DNA of 63,724 nt from Candidatus Sabulitectum sp. GTDB lineage: Bacteria; Fermentibacterota; Fermentibacteria; Fermentibacterales; JCC-6. Location of the stretch: NCBI GenBank assembly GCA_023139045.1, contig JAGLOJ010000037.1, positions 1 to 63,724 on the forward strand, in the 5' to 3' direction. A program made the position numbers and the translations under genes. Below are positions 24,341 to 33,700 of this stretch, piece after piece; positions within the stretch are counted from its first letter, which is position 1; every line of letters starts with the position of its first letter. A model generated the notes under the pieces. The model was given only the letters and a program-made list of their open reading frames with translations, ran no database searches and had not been told where the DNA came from.

Positions 24341-25477
24341 ATGGCTGAAGAAAAAGTACTTTCTCTGCTTATTGTTGATGATGAGGATGGGATGCGGCTG
24401 GGGGTGAAGCGCTCTCTCAGGCATTTCTCAATGGAGACTGAGGATACCGGCGAGACTGTAAAGTTCAGTGTAACTGAAGCTGGTTCCGGCGAGGAAGCGA
24501 TTGCTCTCATGAAAGAATCCTCTCCTGACATCGTGTTGCTTGATAACAAGATGGATGGAATGTCAGGCATAGATGTTCTCCGCTGGATCAATGAAAATGA
24601 GCTGGATCTGATGGCTATTATGATTACGGCATATGCTTCAATTGAGACAGCTATTACTGCCACAAAGCAGGGAGCGTATGACTTCTTACCCAAACCATTC
24701 ACACCTGCCGAGTTGAAGGTTTCAGTAAGGCAGGCAGCTGCACACCTGGTTACTCTCCGTCAGGCACGCGAGCTTGAACGGGAAAAGAGAAGGGTAAGAT
24801 TTCAGTTTATCAGTGTACTTGCACACGAGCTGAAGGCTCCACTGGGAGCCATAGAAGGTTACCTCTACCTGCTTCGTGATGGTATTGGAATGGATGATCC
24901 TGCCGTCCACGACAGAGTCGTTAAAAGAAGCCTAGTAAGGCTGAGCGGAATGAGGAAACTTATATACGACCTGCTTGATCTCACAAGGCTTGAATCCGGG
25001 CAGAAGAAGAGGGAACTCAACGATCTTGATGTTCTTGAGTGTATTCGGAACAGTTTGGAAACGATGAAACCTGAAGCGGACAGGCGCGGAATACTCATTA
25101 CACTTGAATCCAGTACAGATGAGATAGTCATGGTTGCTGACAGCGGGGAACTGGAGATCATATTCAACAATCTTATCTCCAACGCTGTGAAGTACAACCG
25201 GGACAACGGCAGTGTTACGATAAAAGTTGTGGATGAGCCTGATCAGATTCGTATCGCTGTTACCGATACAGGAATAGGAATGTCTGAAAAAGAAGTTGAG
25301 AAACTGTTCGGGGAGTTTGTAAGGATCAAGAATTCAAAAACAAGGAACATTCTGGGCAGCGGTCTTGGCCTTTCCATAATGAGAAAAATAGCATCTCTTT
25401 ACAACGGCGGAGTTACAGTTGAGAGTACCCCTGATGTTGGCTCTACCTTTACGGTTACACTGCAGAAAACACAATGA
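24341..25477 (+). CDS. Receiver-histidine kinase hybrid
   Basis: A 378-residue protein with REC first (LLIVDDEDGMRLG; Asp in IVLLDNKMDG; Lys in FLPKPFTPAEL), then HisKA (FISVLAHELKAPLGAIEGY) and HATPase (NNLISNAVKYN; DTGIGMSEKE; GSGLGLSIMRKI). There is no transmembrane segment, so it works in the cytoplasm. Receiver-first kinases are usually controlled by phosphorylation of their own receiver, which fits a relay from the upstream hydrogenase-like kinase. The ATG lies one base after the previous TAG. The output target is not in this cluster. Confidence 0.88.
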   Translation: MAEEKVLSLLIVDDEDGMRLGVKRSLRHFSMETEDTGETVKFSVTEAGSGEEAIALMKESSPDIVLLDNKMDGMSGIDVLRWINENELDLMAIMITAYASIETAITATKQGAYDFLPKPFTPAELKVSVRQAAAHLVTLRQARELEREKRRVRFQFISVLAHELKAPLGAIEGYLYLLRDGIGMDDPAVHDRVVKRSLVRLSGMRKLIYDLLDLTRLESGQKKRELNDLDVLECIRNSLETMKPEADRRGILITLESSTDEIVMVADSGELEIIFNNLISNAVKYNRDNGSVTIKVVDEPDQIRIAVTDTGIGMSEKEVEKLFGEFVRIKNSKTRNILGSGLGLSIMRKIASLYNGGVTVESTPDVGSTFTVTLQKTQ

Positions 25478-25533
25478 TGTTCTAATCTGAAGTACTTTAT
25501 GGCACTGATGTTTCCTGCAGCTCTGATCGGGCA

Positions 25534-26367
25534 TCAGGTGAGAGCTCTCAAGCTTCCGATGTTAATTGCCTGTGTTTTTCCAGGATCTGTTCCGTCGGTA
25601 ATTTCAAACTCAAAGACCAGATCCCTGTCAGGCAGCTTGTAATAGTCTACACTGGCGGGAAGATTTGAATCGTGGAAGAATATGTTGGAATAGGGTGACT
25701 CGGGATCTCTGTTGTCAATCAGCCACAAATCGCCCTGGAAAGTGTTTATGAATCTGAAAAAACCGAAACCTTTTTCATGACTCACACATACTCCCCTGAC
25801 GAAAGAGCCTTTGGTACCCCACCTGGAGTAGTCATCCAGCCCCTTGAACGGTAACAGATTGGGCACAAGATACCCTGAGATGTACAGATCAGCTTCATCA
25901 CGGAGCTCCCGGGATACATTATCAAAGCCGAGTACTTCCACCCTGCAACCTTTATTCTGTATGGTGCTGATCACTCTGACAAAATCACCGTCTCCTGTGG
26001 CAATAAGTACTTTGTCAAGTTTGTCTGACTGAAGAAGTGCATCAACCGCAAGGTCAAGATCAGCATTGGCTTTGCCGAACCTGGCTCCTGTCTCATCGGT
26101 GTACCACTTGACTATTTTCCTTATTACTTTGAAACCCATGTCCCGGAGGGCACTGTGGAACCTTCTCTGTTTGTCACGATAGTCAAAATCTGTTCTGGCC
26201 CGTACTTCGTCAAAGCTTACATAGGCGTTAAGACGAACCGGACGGGCTCCATTGCGACATGCGAATTCTCTAAGCACTTCGTAGCGCATACCGTATCCAC
26301 CATTCATGGTGAGGTTCGAAACGTCAACATAAATTCCCACCCTTGTACCGGCATTACGATCGGACAT
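25534..26367 (-). CDS. NYN-domain (LabA-like) nuclease with a cold-shock-type C-terminal domain
   Basis: A 277-residue protein. Residues about 8-165 form a NYN/PIN-like domain with acidic metal sites: YVDVSNLT, KANADLDLAVDALL and ATGDGDFVRVI. The C-terminal part looks like an S1/cold-shock RNA-binding barrel: GVCVSHEKGFGFFRFI, then IFFHDSNLP and LVFEFEI. Such an arrangement suggests an RNA-binding ribonuclease in the cytoplasm. The start is the ATG at 26367, seven bases after GGAGG, preferred to the ATG at 26391. It is transcribed alone on the minus strand. Confidence 0.82.
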   Translation of the reverse strand: MSDRNAGTRVGIYVDVSNLTMNGGYGMRYEVLREFACRNGARPVRLNAYVSFDEVRARTDFDYRDKQRRFHSALRDMGFKVIRKIVKWYTDETGARFGKANADLDLAVDALLQSDKLDKVLIATGDGDFVRVISTIQNKGCRVEVLGFDNVSRELRDEADLYISGYLVPNLLPFKGLDDYSRWGTKGSFVRGVCVSHEKGFGFFRFINTFQGDLWLIDNRDPESPYSNIFFHDSNLPASVDYYKLPDRDLVFEFEITDGTDPGKTQAINIGSLRALT

Positions 26368-26447
26368 AATATTACCTCCATAAATAAACACAGGTCAAAA
26401 CAATAATTTTTTTCGCGCGGCCGGAAGAAGACGGAAGAAGAATATAA

Positions 26448-26990
26448 GTGAAATATCTCAATTGGCTACATCTGCTCGGTTATGACTGCGGAAAATCTGA
26501 AATCACTGAAGAAGAAGCGGTAAAAAAAGCACTTCCTCTCGATGACCCGGGAAGCCCGAGGATGAGAACTGTAAAGAGAATCGTTATTCATCACTCTGCC
26601 ACTGAAACAGGCAGTGCCGCCTTTTTTCGTGTGCTGCATCGTGTTGTTAATAAATGGAATGATATAGGGTATCACTATGTGATAGGCAATGGCTCCCTCA
26701 GCAGAGACGGGGAGATTGAAAAGGGCAGAAAGCTTCCATTCAGGGGTGCTCATGCAAAGGGTGGCAATGAAGATTCCATTGGCATATGTCTTGTGGGCAA
26801 CTTTAATAATTCTTTCCCCACCGCTGCCCAGATGAGATCACTTGGTCTTCTTCTGCATAAGCTTTCCGGTGAGTATTCAATAAGCAGAGACTCTGTTACA
26901 CTGCACAGGCTGGTTGATGGATCATCCACAGAGTGCCCCGGGAAGAAACTGTGCATTGAAGATGTACTCTATCTCTTTGATAATAAATAG
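26448..26990 (+). CDS. N-acetylmuramoyl-L-alanine amidase-fold protein (Amidase_2/PGRP)
   Basis: A 180-residue protein with the Amidase_2/peptidoglycan-recognition fold. Zinc ligands expected for the family are seen as His in IVIHHSAT, His in VTLHRLVDGS and Cys in STECPGKKL; GYHYVIGNGSLSRDGE and GNEDSIGICLVGNFN are also typical. It would cleave the amide between muramic acid and the stem peptide. No signal peptide is visible, so it is either cytoplasmic (recycling), phage-derived or exported some other way. The start is a GTG at 26448 behind GGAAGAAG. Confidence 0.82.
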   Translation: MKYLNWLHLLGYDCGKSEITEEEAVKKALPLDDPGSPRMRTVKRIVIHHSATETGSAAFFRVLHRVVNKWNDIGYHYVIGNGSLSRDGEIEKGRKLPFRGAHAKGGNEDSIGICLVGNFNNSFPTAAQMRSLGLLLHKLSGEYSISRDSVTLHRLVDGSSTECPGKKLCIEDVLYLFDNK

Positions 26991-27060
26991 CTTGAGAAAA
27001 GGCTTGCCAGATCATGTCGCTTGTTGTATATATCGGCTTCGAAATGAAGGAGTAAATTAA

Positions 27061-27285
27061 ATGACAACGGTTCTTACGTTTTTGCATTCAGTGATTTGTG
27101 TTCTTCTCATAGCAGTTGTTCTGCTTCAGAAGTCCAAAGGTGATGGCCTTTCAGGCGCCTTCGGGGGCGGTGGAGCACTTACAGCTTCTTTTGGTAACAG
27201 GGGTGCCGCCAGTCTTCTCAGCAAGGCTACAACAGTTCTTGCTGTACTGTTTATGGCAGCCTCATTTCTATTGGCGATATTTTAG
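27061..27285 (+). CDS. secG: Preprotein translocase subunit SecG
   Basis: A 74-residue inner-membrane protein with two transmembrane helices (residues about 4-20 and 53-73) and the conserved linker LLQKSKGDGLSGAFGGGGA. SecG stimulates SecYEG-SecA protein export. GGAG lies seven bases before the ATG. The stop is only 11 bases upstream of a tRNA gene, so the two are probably cotranscribed and end at the terminator at 27397; secG next to tRNA-Leu is a common bacterial arrangement. Confidence 0.95.
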   Translation: MTTVLTFLHSVICVLLIAVVLLQKSKGDGLSGAFGGGGALTASFGNRGAASLLSKATTVLAVLFMAASFLLAIF

Positions 27286-27296
27286 AAATGAAGAGT

Positions 27297-27383
27297 GCCG
27301 GGGTGGTGGAATTGGCAGACACGCTAGGTTAAGGACCTAGTGGGCAATAGCCTGTGCGGGTTCAAGTCCCGCCTCCGGTACCA
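27297..27383 (+). tRNA. tRNA-Leu, anticodon AAG
   Basis: An 87-base class II tRNA with encoded CCA. The acceptor GCCGGGG pairs with CTCCGGT (two G-U pairs). The D arm is GGTGGAATTGGCAGACAC, the anticodon stem is CTAGG/CCTAG with the 7-base loop TTAAGGA, a variable arm (TGGGCAATAGCCTG) follows, and the T arm is GCGGG-TTCAAGT-CCCGC. The loop places AAG at positions 34-36, which reads CTT directly. Most bacteria use GAG here. Adenosine-34 would probably need deamination to inosine by TadA to read CTC. CTT is used frequently in this window. Confidence 0.93.
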
Positions 27384-27396
27384 TTTTATAAAGAAG

Positions 27397-27425
27397 CAGG
27401 GAGTTTTCGGACTCCCTGTTTCTAT
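27397..27425 (+). terminator. Terminator after secG-tRNA-Leu
   Basis: CAGGGAGT and ACTCCCTG form a perfect 8-bp stem around TTTCGG, followed by TTTCTATAT. It may also work in the other direction for the convergent gene ending at 27422. Confidence 0.85.
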
Positions 27426-28567
27426 ATACTTCCCTCAATCAGTTTTCTGATTTCCAATTCAGCATCGTCTGTGATATTCATGGAAGAGAAGAGGATTTCT
27501 CCATCTTTTGAAACCATAAATACTGCAGGAACAGAATGTACATTGTAATCATGAGCAGCATCTTCACCAAACACGAGTATGGGGAAGTCAATGCCGAGAG
27601 AGTTCAACCTGAACCGTGGATCAGTGGTCTCGAAGATTGAGATTCCAACAGCCTGGATGAAATCAGGATACTCATCAGTTATGGATTTCAACAGCCCAAG
27701 GGCTGACAGGGAGGAAGGGTTCCAGGAAGAAAAAAAGCAGAGCAGAAGAATTCTGTCACCATAATCCGTAGATCTTCTGGCAAAACCGTCTTTGTCTGCC
27801 AGGAAAAATGCTGGTGCACAGGAAGAAGGTTCCAGCAGGGATAGCCATGGAACAGCTGTATAGCTGTCGGGAACCGGTGGTGAAGCCGGTACCTGGCACT
27901 CAAGGTCGAATTTAATGTTCGCAATCTCCAGAAGCTGCCCTCCGGGAGCCGACGCAGAACCGTAATAACCTATTCTCTCAACAGCTCTTGGAAGCAGATC
28001 TTCAATGCCGATAAACCATACGGCTTCATTTCCTTCATTTCCCTCACTGTCATCATAAAAAACATGAAAAACATGACACGGAATACCGTTCAATTCAACC
28101 GGGAAAAGCACAGAGATTGAGTCAGCAAGTATTTCATCAGCAAAGGGGATGGAAACTACATATTCCATCATTACTGAAGCAGGTGGGAAATCAAACATAC
28201 TATGAGCAGTTCTACCGTATTCAGCACTGTATATCAAAGATTTTTGATGGTCAACGAAGAAAACACTATCCTCGGAAGCAAGAAAAGATGATGGAATTTC
28301 AAGATTCCGGATTGATCCTTTCCGAATCATGTTTTCAAATCTGTGAAACATAAGCGGGTGATGCATTCCCTCAGGGAAACGGAGAGATGTCATTCCCTCC
28401 ACAGCAGGTATTATGTTTGAGAGTGCCCCTGTACCGCTGAAAGTGAAACTGTATTCAACGGTATCAATGCTTGAGAGCACAGAATCTGAAAGTGCGAAAA
28501 TTGTGTATGGATCAGCGGTATAACCTTCCAGCGGATTGGAAAGAATGAAAAGAATGACTGCAAACAA
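27422..28567 (-). CDS. Exported protein with a thioredoxin-fold domain lacking the CxxC motif
   Basis: A 381-residue exported protein. I choose the TTG at 28567 because AGGAGG lies six bases upstream and it starts a signal peptide (LFAVILFILSNPLEGYTA); a start at 28630 has no such site. The central part is a beta-rich region of unknown type. The last 130 residues look like a TlpA/redoxin fold (APAFFLADKDGFARRSTDYG; ILLLCFFSSWNPSSLSALG; VHSVPAVFMVSKDGEIL with the cis-Pro). WNPSSL stands where WCxPC would be, so it cannot do disulfide exchange and probably binds another protein. Confidence 0.68.
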   Translation of the reverse strand: MFAVILFILSNPLEGYTADPYTIFALSDSVLSSIDTVEYSFTFSGTGALSNIIPAVEGMTSLRFPEGMHHPLMFHRFENMIRKGSIRNLEIPSSFLASEDSVFFVDHQKSLIYSAEYGRTAHSMFDFPPASVMMEYVVSIPFADEILADSISVLFPVELNGIPCHVFHVFYDDSEGNEGNEAVWFIGIEDLLPRAVERIGYYGSASAPGGQLLEIANIKFDLECQVPASPPVPDSYTAVPWLSLLEPSSCAPAFFLADKDGFARRSTDYGDRILLLCFFSSWNPSSLSALGLLKSITDEYPDFIQAVGISIFETTDPRFRLNSLGIDFPILVFGEDAAHDYNVHSVPAVFMVSKDGEILFSSMNITDDAELEIRKLIEGSI

Positions 28568-29546
28568 GAAAGACCTCCTGAAGTTACATGTTTCATCTCT
28601 CAATATACTTCTGATTATCCTGTCGTGCACTGTTCTCTTCTCCTGTACAGGTGATCAGGAAGCCCTGCCGGATCCTTCAGCTCTCTTCTCTGCGGCCGGT
28701 GAAGCATACAGTAACGGCGATCTTGTTTGCTGTCGAGACTTACTTGTCAGAGTTACCGTTCTAGACCCTGAAAATCCCAATGTCTGGAGAAACCTTGGTA
28801 CTGTCAACCTTGATCTTGGGCTGTACGATGATGCCATAACAGCTTACCGGCAAGTCATTGAGATTGATTCTGCAAGGGTTGATGTTCTTACAGATATCAC
28901 AGGGGCCCTTCTTGGCGCAGGCAGGCTGTCAGAGGCTCTTCATACCGGCCAGCTGTCCATTCAGCTTACACCGGATGATGGCATCGCCTTCAATAACTAC
29001 GGAATGGCTTTGATGGAGAGCGGCTGCTTTGAGGATGCAGCCATGTGTTTCAACACTGCTTTGAGGCGCGAACCTCAGAATGCCTCTGTTCTGTACAACT
29101 GCGGCAGAATTACGTTGATGGCCGGAGATCCAGAGGAGGCTTTGATGTTTTTTCAGAGCTCCATCGCAGCAGATCCAGGTTTTATGCAGCCACAAATTGA
29201 AACTGCCAGAACATTGGGAATTCTCGGTAGACACACTGAGGCTGAAGAAAGGATTCTGTCTGTTCTTGCTGCTGTTCCTTCGGATCCGGAGGCTCTGAAT
29301 ATTCTTGCTCTCTCCTACTCATCCCAGGGCAGACAGGAAGAAGCTGTTTCAGTGCTGGAAGCACTTCTGAATAACAATCCCGGCGATCTTCCGAGCAGGC
29401 TGGGGCTTGCTGAATGTCTTTACCTGTATGGAGACCTGCCTGAAGCACTGGAAAACTATCAATTGTTTATGGAAGGTGTTCTGGATACTGCCGGAACATC
29501 CGATATCAGGTTTAGAATTCAGGAACTGGAGGCCATCCTTGATTAA
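28554..29546 (+). CDS. TPR-repeat lipoprotein
   Basis: A 330-residue lipoprotein. The signal peptide ends in a lipobox (TVLFSC), so Cys would be lipidated and the protein membrane-anchored. The rest is six to seven TPR units of 34 residues (NVWRNLGTVNLDLGLYDDAITAYRQ... ; FNNYGMALMESGCFEDAAMCFNTALRREP), a scaffold for protein contacts. The start is uncertain: the ATG at 28554 (ten bases after GGAAAG) is favoured over the ATG at 28545. Either start overlaps the 5' end of the divergent gene. The end overlaps the next gene by eight bases. Confidence 0.8.
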   Translation: MTANKKDLLKLHVSSLNILLIILSCTVLFSCTGDQEALPDPSALFSAAGEAYSNGDLVCCRDLLVRVTVLDPENPNVWRNLGTVNLDLGLYDDAITAYRQVIEIDSARVDVLTDITGALLGAGRLSEALHTGQLSIQLTPDDGIAFNNYGMALMESGCFEDAAMCFNTALRREPQNASVLYNCGRITLMAGDPEEALMFFQSSIAADPGFMQPQIETARTLGILGRHTEAEERILSVLAAVPSDPEALNILALSYSSQGRQEEAVSVLEALLNNNPGDLPSRLGLAECLYLYGDLPEALENYQLFMEGVLDTAGTSDIRFRIQELEAILD

Positions 29547-30162
29547 GCCACTTGTGAACACAATCGTAGTAGGTGTGATTCAGACAAACTGTTATGTAGT
29601 GAAATGTCCGGAAACAGGCGCAGTACTTGTTATTGATCCAGGCGATGACCACACATTGATAGAAGCAGGTCTTACCGGAGTAGACTCAATTATCTATACC
29701 CATGGTCACTTTGATCATGTTGGAGGGGCAGCAGGTCTTATCCGGCGTTTCGCCCCGGAGACAATGATACATTCAGCAGATGCCGAGATAATGGCTTCCG
29801 CGGCAATTCATGCAGGGGAGCTGGGCTTCAGAATTCAGCAGCCTCCTCCACCGGACAGATTGCTTGAAGATGGAGATCTAGTTAATGTCGGAATGCTCAC
29901 TTTTCGTATAAGACACACCCCCGGGCACTCAAGAGGTTCTATCTGTATAGAAGGTCATGGTCTGCTGTTCTCCGGTGATACACTTTTTGCAGGCTCAATT
30001 GGAAGAACTGATCTTCCTCAGAGTTCTCCTGAAAAAATGAGAGCCAGTTTGGAACAGATTGTACTGCGTTTTGATGACAGGATTGTTGTGTTTCCCGGCC
30101 ACGGGCCGTCGTCAACCATGAAGTACGAGAAGAGAAACAATCCGTTCCTCAGGTTTTCGTGA
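29539..30162 (+). CDS. Metallo-beta-lactamase-fold hydrolase (glyoxalase II-like)
   Basis: A 207-residue MBL-fold hydrolase. The metal-binding motif is seen as YTHGHFDHVGG, then TPGHSRGS, FSGDTLFAGSIGRTDLP and VVFPGHGPSST, matching the GloB/YcbL group. It probably hydrolyses a thioester such as S-lactoylglutathione or a bacillithiol-like analogue. The start is the TTG at 29539, six bases after GGAGG and inside the end of the TPR gene, showing coupled translation. Confidence 0.88.
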   Translation: MIKPLVNTIVVGVIQTNCYVVKCPETGAVLVIDPGDDHTLIEAGLTGVDSIIYTHGHFDHVGGAAGLIRRFAPETMIHSADAEIMASAAIHAGELGFRIQQPPPPDRLLEDGDLVNVGMLTFRIRHTPGHSRGSICIEGHGLLFSGDTLFAGSIGRTDLPQSSPEKMRASLEQIVLRFDDRIVVFPGHGPSSTMKYEKRNNPFLRFS

Positions 30163-30230
30163 CCCCTTGCGCTATTTTTTACAGCTCTTAATAATCAGTC
30201 GTGGTGTTGTGGTTACAGAGAGGAGAACTT

Positions 30231-30776
30231 TTGATCACAGAAGTTTTGAGGGGGAAACTGGAGAGGGCTGAAAGAAGGATCGCGTTCGTAGCGACTCAGA
30301 CCACAGGAGTGATGTCCTCCGAACTTGCGGAGGCATTAAAAGAGATTCGAAACATTATCAATGCCCTGTCGCCGCAAGAAAGCAGATCCAGCAAAGGTTC
30401 CGCTGTGCTGTTTGTTGATGATGAGGAGATCATCCGCAGGATCGGAACACAAATACTCTCCCGAGAGGGCTATGAAGTGCTTACGGCCTGTGATGGTATT
30501 GAGGCTCTCGGAGTTTACGAGCAGAACAGGGATAATATAAAATGCGTAATTCTCGATCTTGTAATGCCACGACTGGATGGTATGCAGACATTAAGGCAAC
30601 TGAGGCGATCTGCTCCCGATCTGGGCATTATCCTGACCACCGGATATGGTGAAGAGGAGATCCGGAAACGGTTCGGCGGCCTCAAGCTCCAGGGATTTCT
30701 GCGGAAACCATTCAGTGCCAATTCTCTTTCGAAAATGGTCAGGGAGGCTATTGGATATACAGATGGAAAAGGATAG
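30231..30776 (+). CDS. Response regulator (receiver only, extended N terminus)
   Basis: A 181-residue protein. The first 55 residues are helical and may form a dimerisation or coiled segment. A receiver domain follows: VLFVDDEEIIRRIG, Asp in CVILDLVMPRLDG, Thr in IILTTGYGEEE and Lys in FLRKPFSANSL. There is no DNA-binding output. The start is the TTG at 30231 behind AGGAG. It is separated by three bases from the large hybrid kinase, so it is a likely partner of that kinase. Confidence 0.85.
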   Translation: MITEVLRGKLERAERRIAFVATQTTGVMSSELAEALKEIRNIINALSPQESRSSKGSAVLFVDDEEIIRRIGTQILSREGYEVLTACDGIEALGVYEQNRDNIKCVILDLVMPRLDGMQTLRQLRRSAPDLGIILTTGYGEEEIRKRFGGLKLQGFLRKPFSANSLSKMVREAIGYTDGKG

Positions 30777-30779
30777 ACA

Positions 30780-33700
30780 ATGTCCAGATCGGAATTAATC
30801 AATGATTCGCATGATGGATCGTCATTGCATGAATTGTTCCTGCAGATTCTCAGTGACAGAGGAGTTTGTGCTTTAATAGCCACCGGTGAAGAAGACAGGA
30901 TCATCAAGGTTAATCAATTAATCTGCAGCGCTCTGAACAAGAAAGCATCAGATATTCTGGGCGATTCGGTGGAAAATGTACTTGGAGAGCTCATCGAATC
31001 AGGAATTGAAGTAGAGTCGCAGCTTGCGGAAAAGAATGGTGTCGTTTGCAAGCTAATTACATATAGTAGCAATAAAACTGGTATAAAAGCAGACGAAAAT
31101 GAAATGCATAGAGAATGTAGTGAAGAAAGAAGCCTCAAAAAAGAGGTTCTCAGACAGAACATGTTCTATCGTGAAATTGTTGAGAGTGTTCCAGATGCTG
31201 TACTCACCATTGATAAGAAAGGCATAGTTACGGCCTGGAACAAAGCCGCTGTTGATATCTTCGGATGGACAATCGAGGAAGCAATCGGCCAACCCCTGGA
31301 TGATCTTGTGAATACCGGTACTGGAAAAGACGAAATACCCTCCGGGGCAGTTATCAGCGGACAGGTAATTCGGGGTCTTGAGTGCACCAGACGCGGGAAA
31401 AATGGTAAAGAAAAAAAAGTGTCGGTCTCGGTTGCACCAATAATTGTAGATGGGGAAAACCAGGGTGCAGTGGGAGTTTACACAGATCTCTCCGATCGGG
31501 AGTCAATTCTGGAATTACTCAGAGAAAGCGAAACCAAATTCCGGGCAATTACTGAATCAGCCCAGGATGCTGTGATTATCGCCGACTCCGACGGCAGTGT
31601 CACTTTCTTTAACTCTTCAGCGGAACAGATGTTTGGCTACAACAGATCGGAAACACTGGGTAAGTTGCTTCACAAGCTGATTGCTCCTGAAGCATACTGG
31701 GAAATGATAGAAATGGGTTTCAGCCAGTTCAGTAAAACCGGTAAAGGCATGATGGTTGGCCGTGTCGTTGAAATCGAAGGCAGACGCAAGAATGGAACTG
31801 TATTTCCTGTTGAACTTTCCGTTTCGTCCTTCTTCCTGAACGGTGGATGGCAGGCAACTGGAATATTAAGAGACATATCAGAAAGAAAGGGGATAGAGCT
31901 GGAGCTCATTGAGGCGAGAGAGGGCGCTCTGAATGCCACCAGAACGAAGTCTGAGTTTCTGGCCAATATGAGCCATGAGATCAGAACACCCCTGAATGCC
32001 ATTATTGGCACTACAGACTTGATGATGGAAACGGATTTAACATCCATCCAGAAGAGTTATCTCAGAGTAAGCAGGAATGCAAGTGACAACCTTCTTAAAC
32101 TTATTGATGATATTCTTGATATTTCCAAGGTTGAGGCAGGAAGGATAGAGCTTGAGAAAATACCGTTTGATCTCCACGAAGATGTTGAGAAGACCTGTGA
32201 AACCCTGGCGCCGAGGGCTCATGAAAAAGAACTTGAACTGAACTGCCGCATACATCCGGATACTCCCGTATGGGTTGTGGGTGATCCTTCCCGATTAAGG
32301 CAGGTGATTATCAACCTGATCGGCAATGCAATCAAGTTTACAGATAAAGGGGAAATATTTGTTGAAATAAAGGCCCTTGGTGAAGACGAAATCAGTTTTT
32401 CTGTTACCGATACCGGCATTGGCATTCCTGAAGGTAAGCTGGAAGCAATATTCATGAGTTTTACACAAGCCGATTCAACACACACAAGAAGATACGGGGG
32501 TACCGGGCTGGGGCTTGCGATATGTACAAAACTTGTTGAACTCATGGGTGGCGAAATTTCTGTTGAGAGTGAAGTTGGCTCGGGAAGCTCATTTACATTT
32601 TTCTGCAAACTGCCGGAGACTCATTCATTGGATTTAGCTGATAAACCTCACCCTCCGGCTCTTTCCGGTAAACGCATTCTTGTTGTGGATGACAACAAAG
32701 GTAACAGAACTATCCTTAAAGAGTTTCTGGAAAACTGGGGAGCGTGTGTTGACCTGGCTTGTAGCGGCATCCAGGCGCTTGGAATGGTCAGAGATACAAA
32801 GTACGATGTGATTCTTCTCGACTATATGATGCCTGAAATGGGTGGGTATGAGACCGTGGATAACATGCAACGTGATTCTGTCAGTACTGACAGTGTAATA
32901 ATGATGCTCACATGCAATGACAGTAATTCTCAAATCGAGAAATGCAGATTATCAGGAATTGATCGTTTCGTATTTAAACCGGTACGCAGAGAATATCTCA
33001 TCAATCAGATACTCAGTCTCCTTTCAGGTGCAGTTCTTCCGGATGAAGTTGATAGTATCTCTGTACAAAGGAGAACCAGTATTGAGAAAATGCGTCTTTC
33101 AGTTCTGCTGGCTGAAGATTCACCGGACAACAGATTTCTTATTATGAAGTACACAGAGGCTTTTCCCTGGAAGATTACCGTTGCAGAGAACGGACAGGAA
33201 GCACTTGATCACTATCTTCAGGAGAAATTTGATCTCATATTGATGGATATGCAGATGCCTGTGATGGATGGATATGAGGCAACAAGATCCATAAGGGCTC
33301 ACGAATCCATTTCCATGAGTGAACATATTCCTATTGTTGCTCTTACCGCCCATGCACTCCGGGAGGAGGTAAAGAAGTGTCTTGATGCCGGTTGTGATAT
33401 CCATATTTCAAAGCCTGTGAGAAAGAGGAATCTGGTGGAAAAGCTTGATGAATTATTGAAGATCATGGGTCCACGTGAGGGTGTTCCGGTACTGGCGGTT
33501 GATCGGCGGAAAATCACGATTGAGGAGCTTGAGCCGTTAGAGAACGCAAAAGAATTCACAGATGACAAAGATCAGGGACCGATAGCTTTTATCTCTGAGG
33601 ATCTTGAACCGCTGATTCCCGGATATTTAGAAAACAGACAGAGAGATGTGGTTAAGATCAAAGAGCTTGTGCACAATGGTGATTACGCCGAGGCCCAGAG

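Noticed and set aside
22717-24702. 661-codon minus-strand frame opposite the hydrogenase-kinase genes
   Set aside because: It is an antisense shadow of well-supported genes on the plus strand and shows no protein family features.
25504-25525. TGGCAC-containing stretch resembling a sigma-54 promoter
   Set aside because: The -12 TTGC element is missing at the proper distance and no suitable gene lies downstream on that strand.
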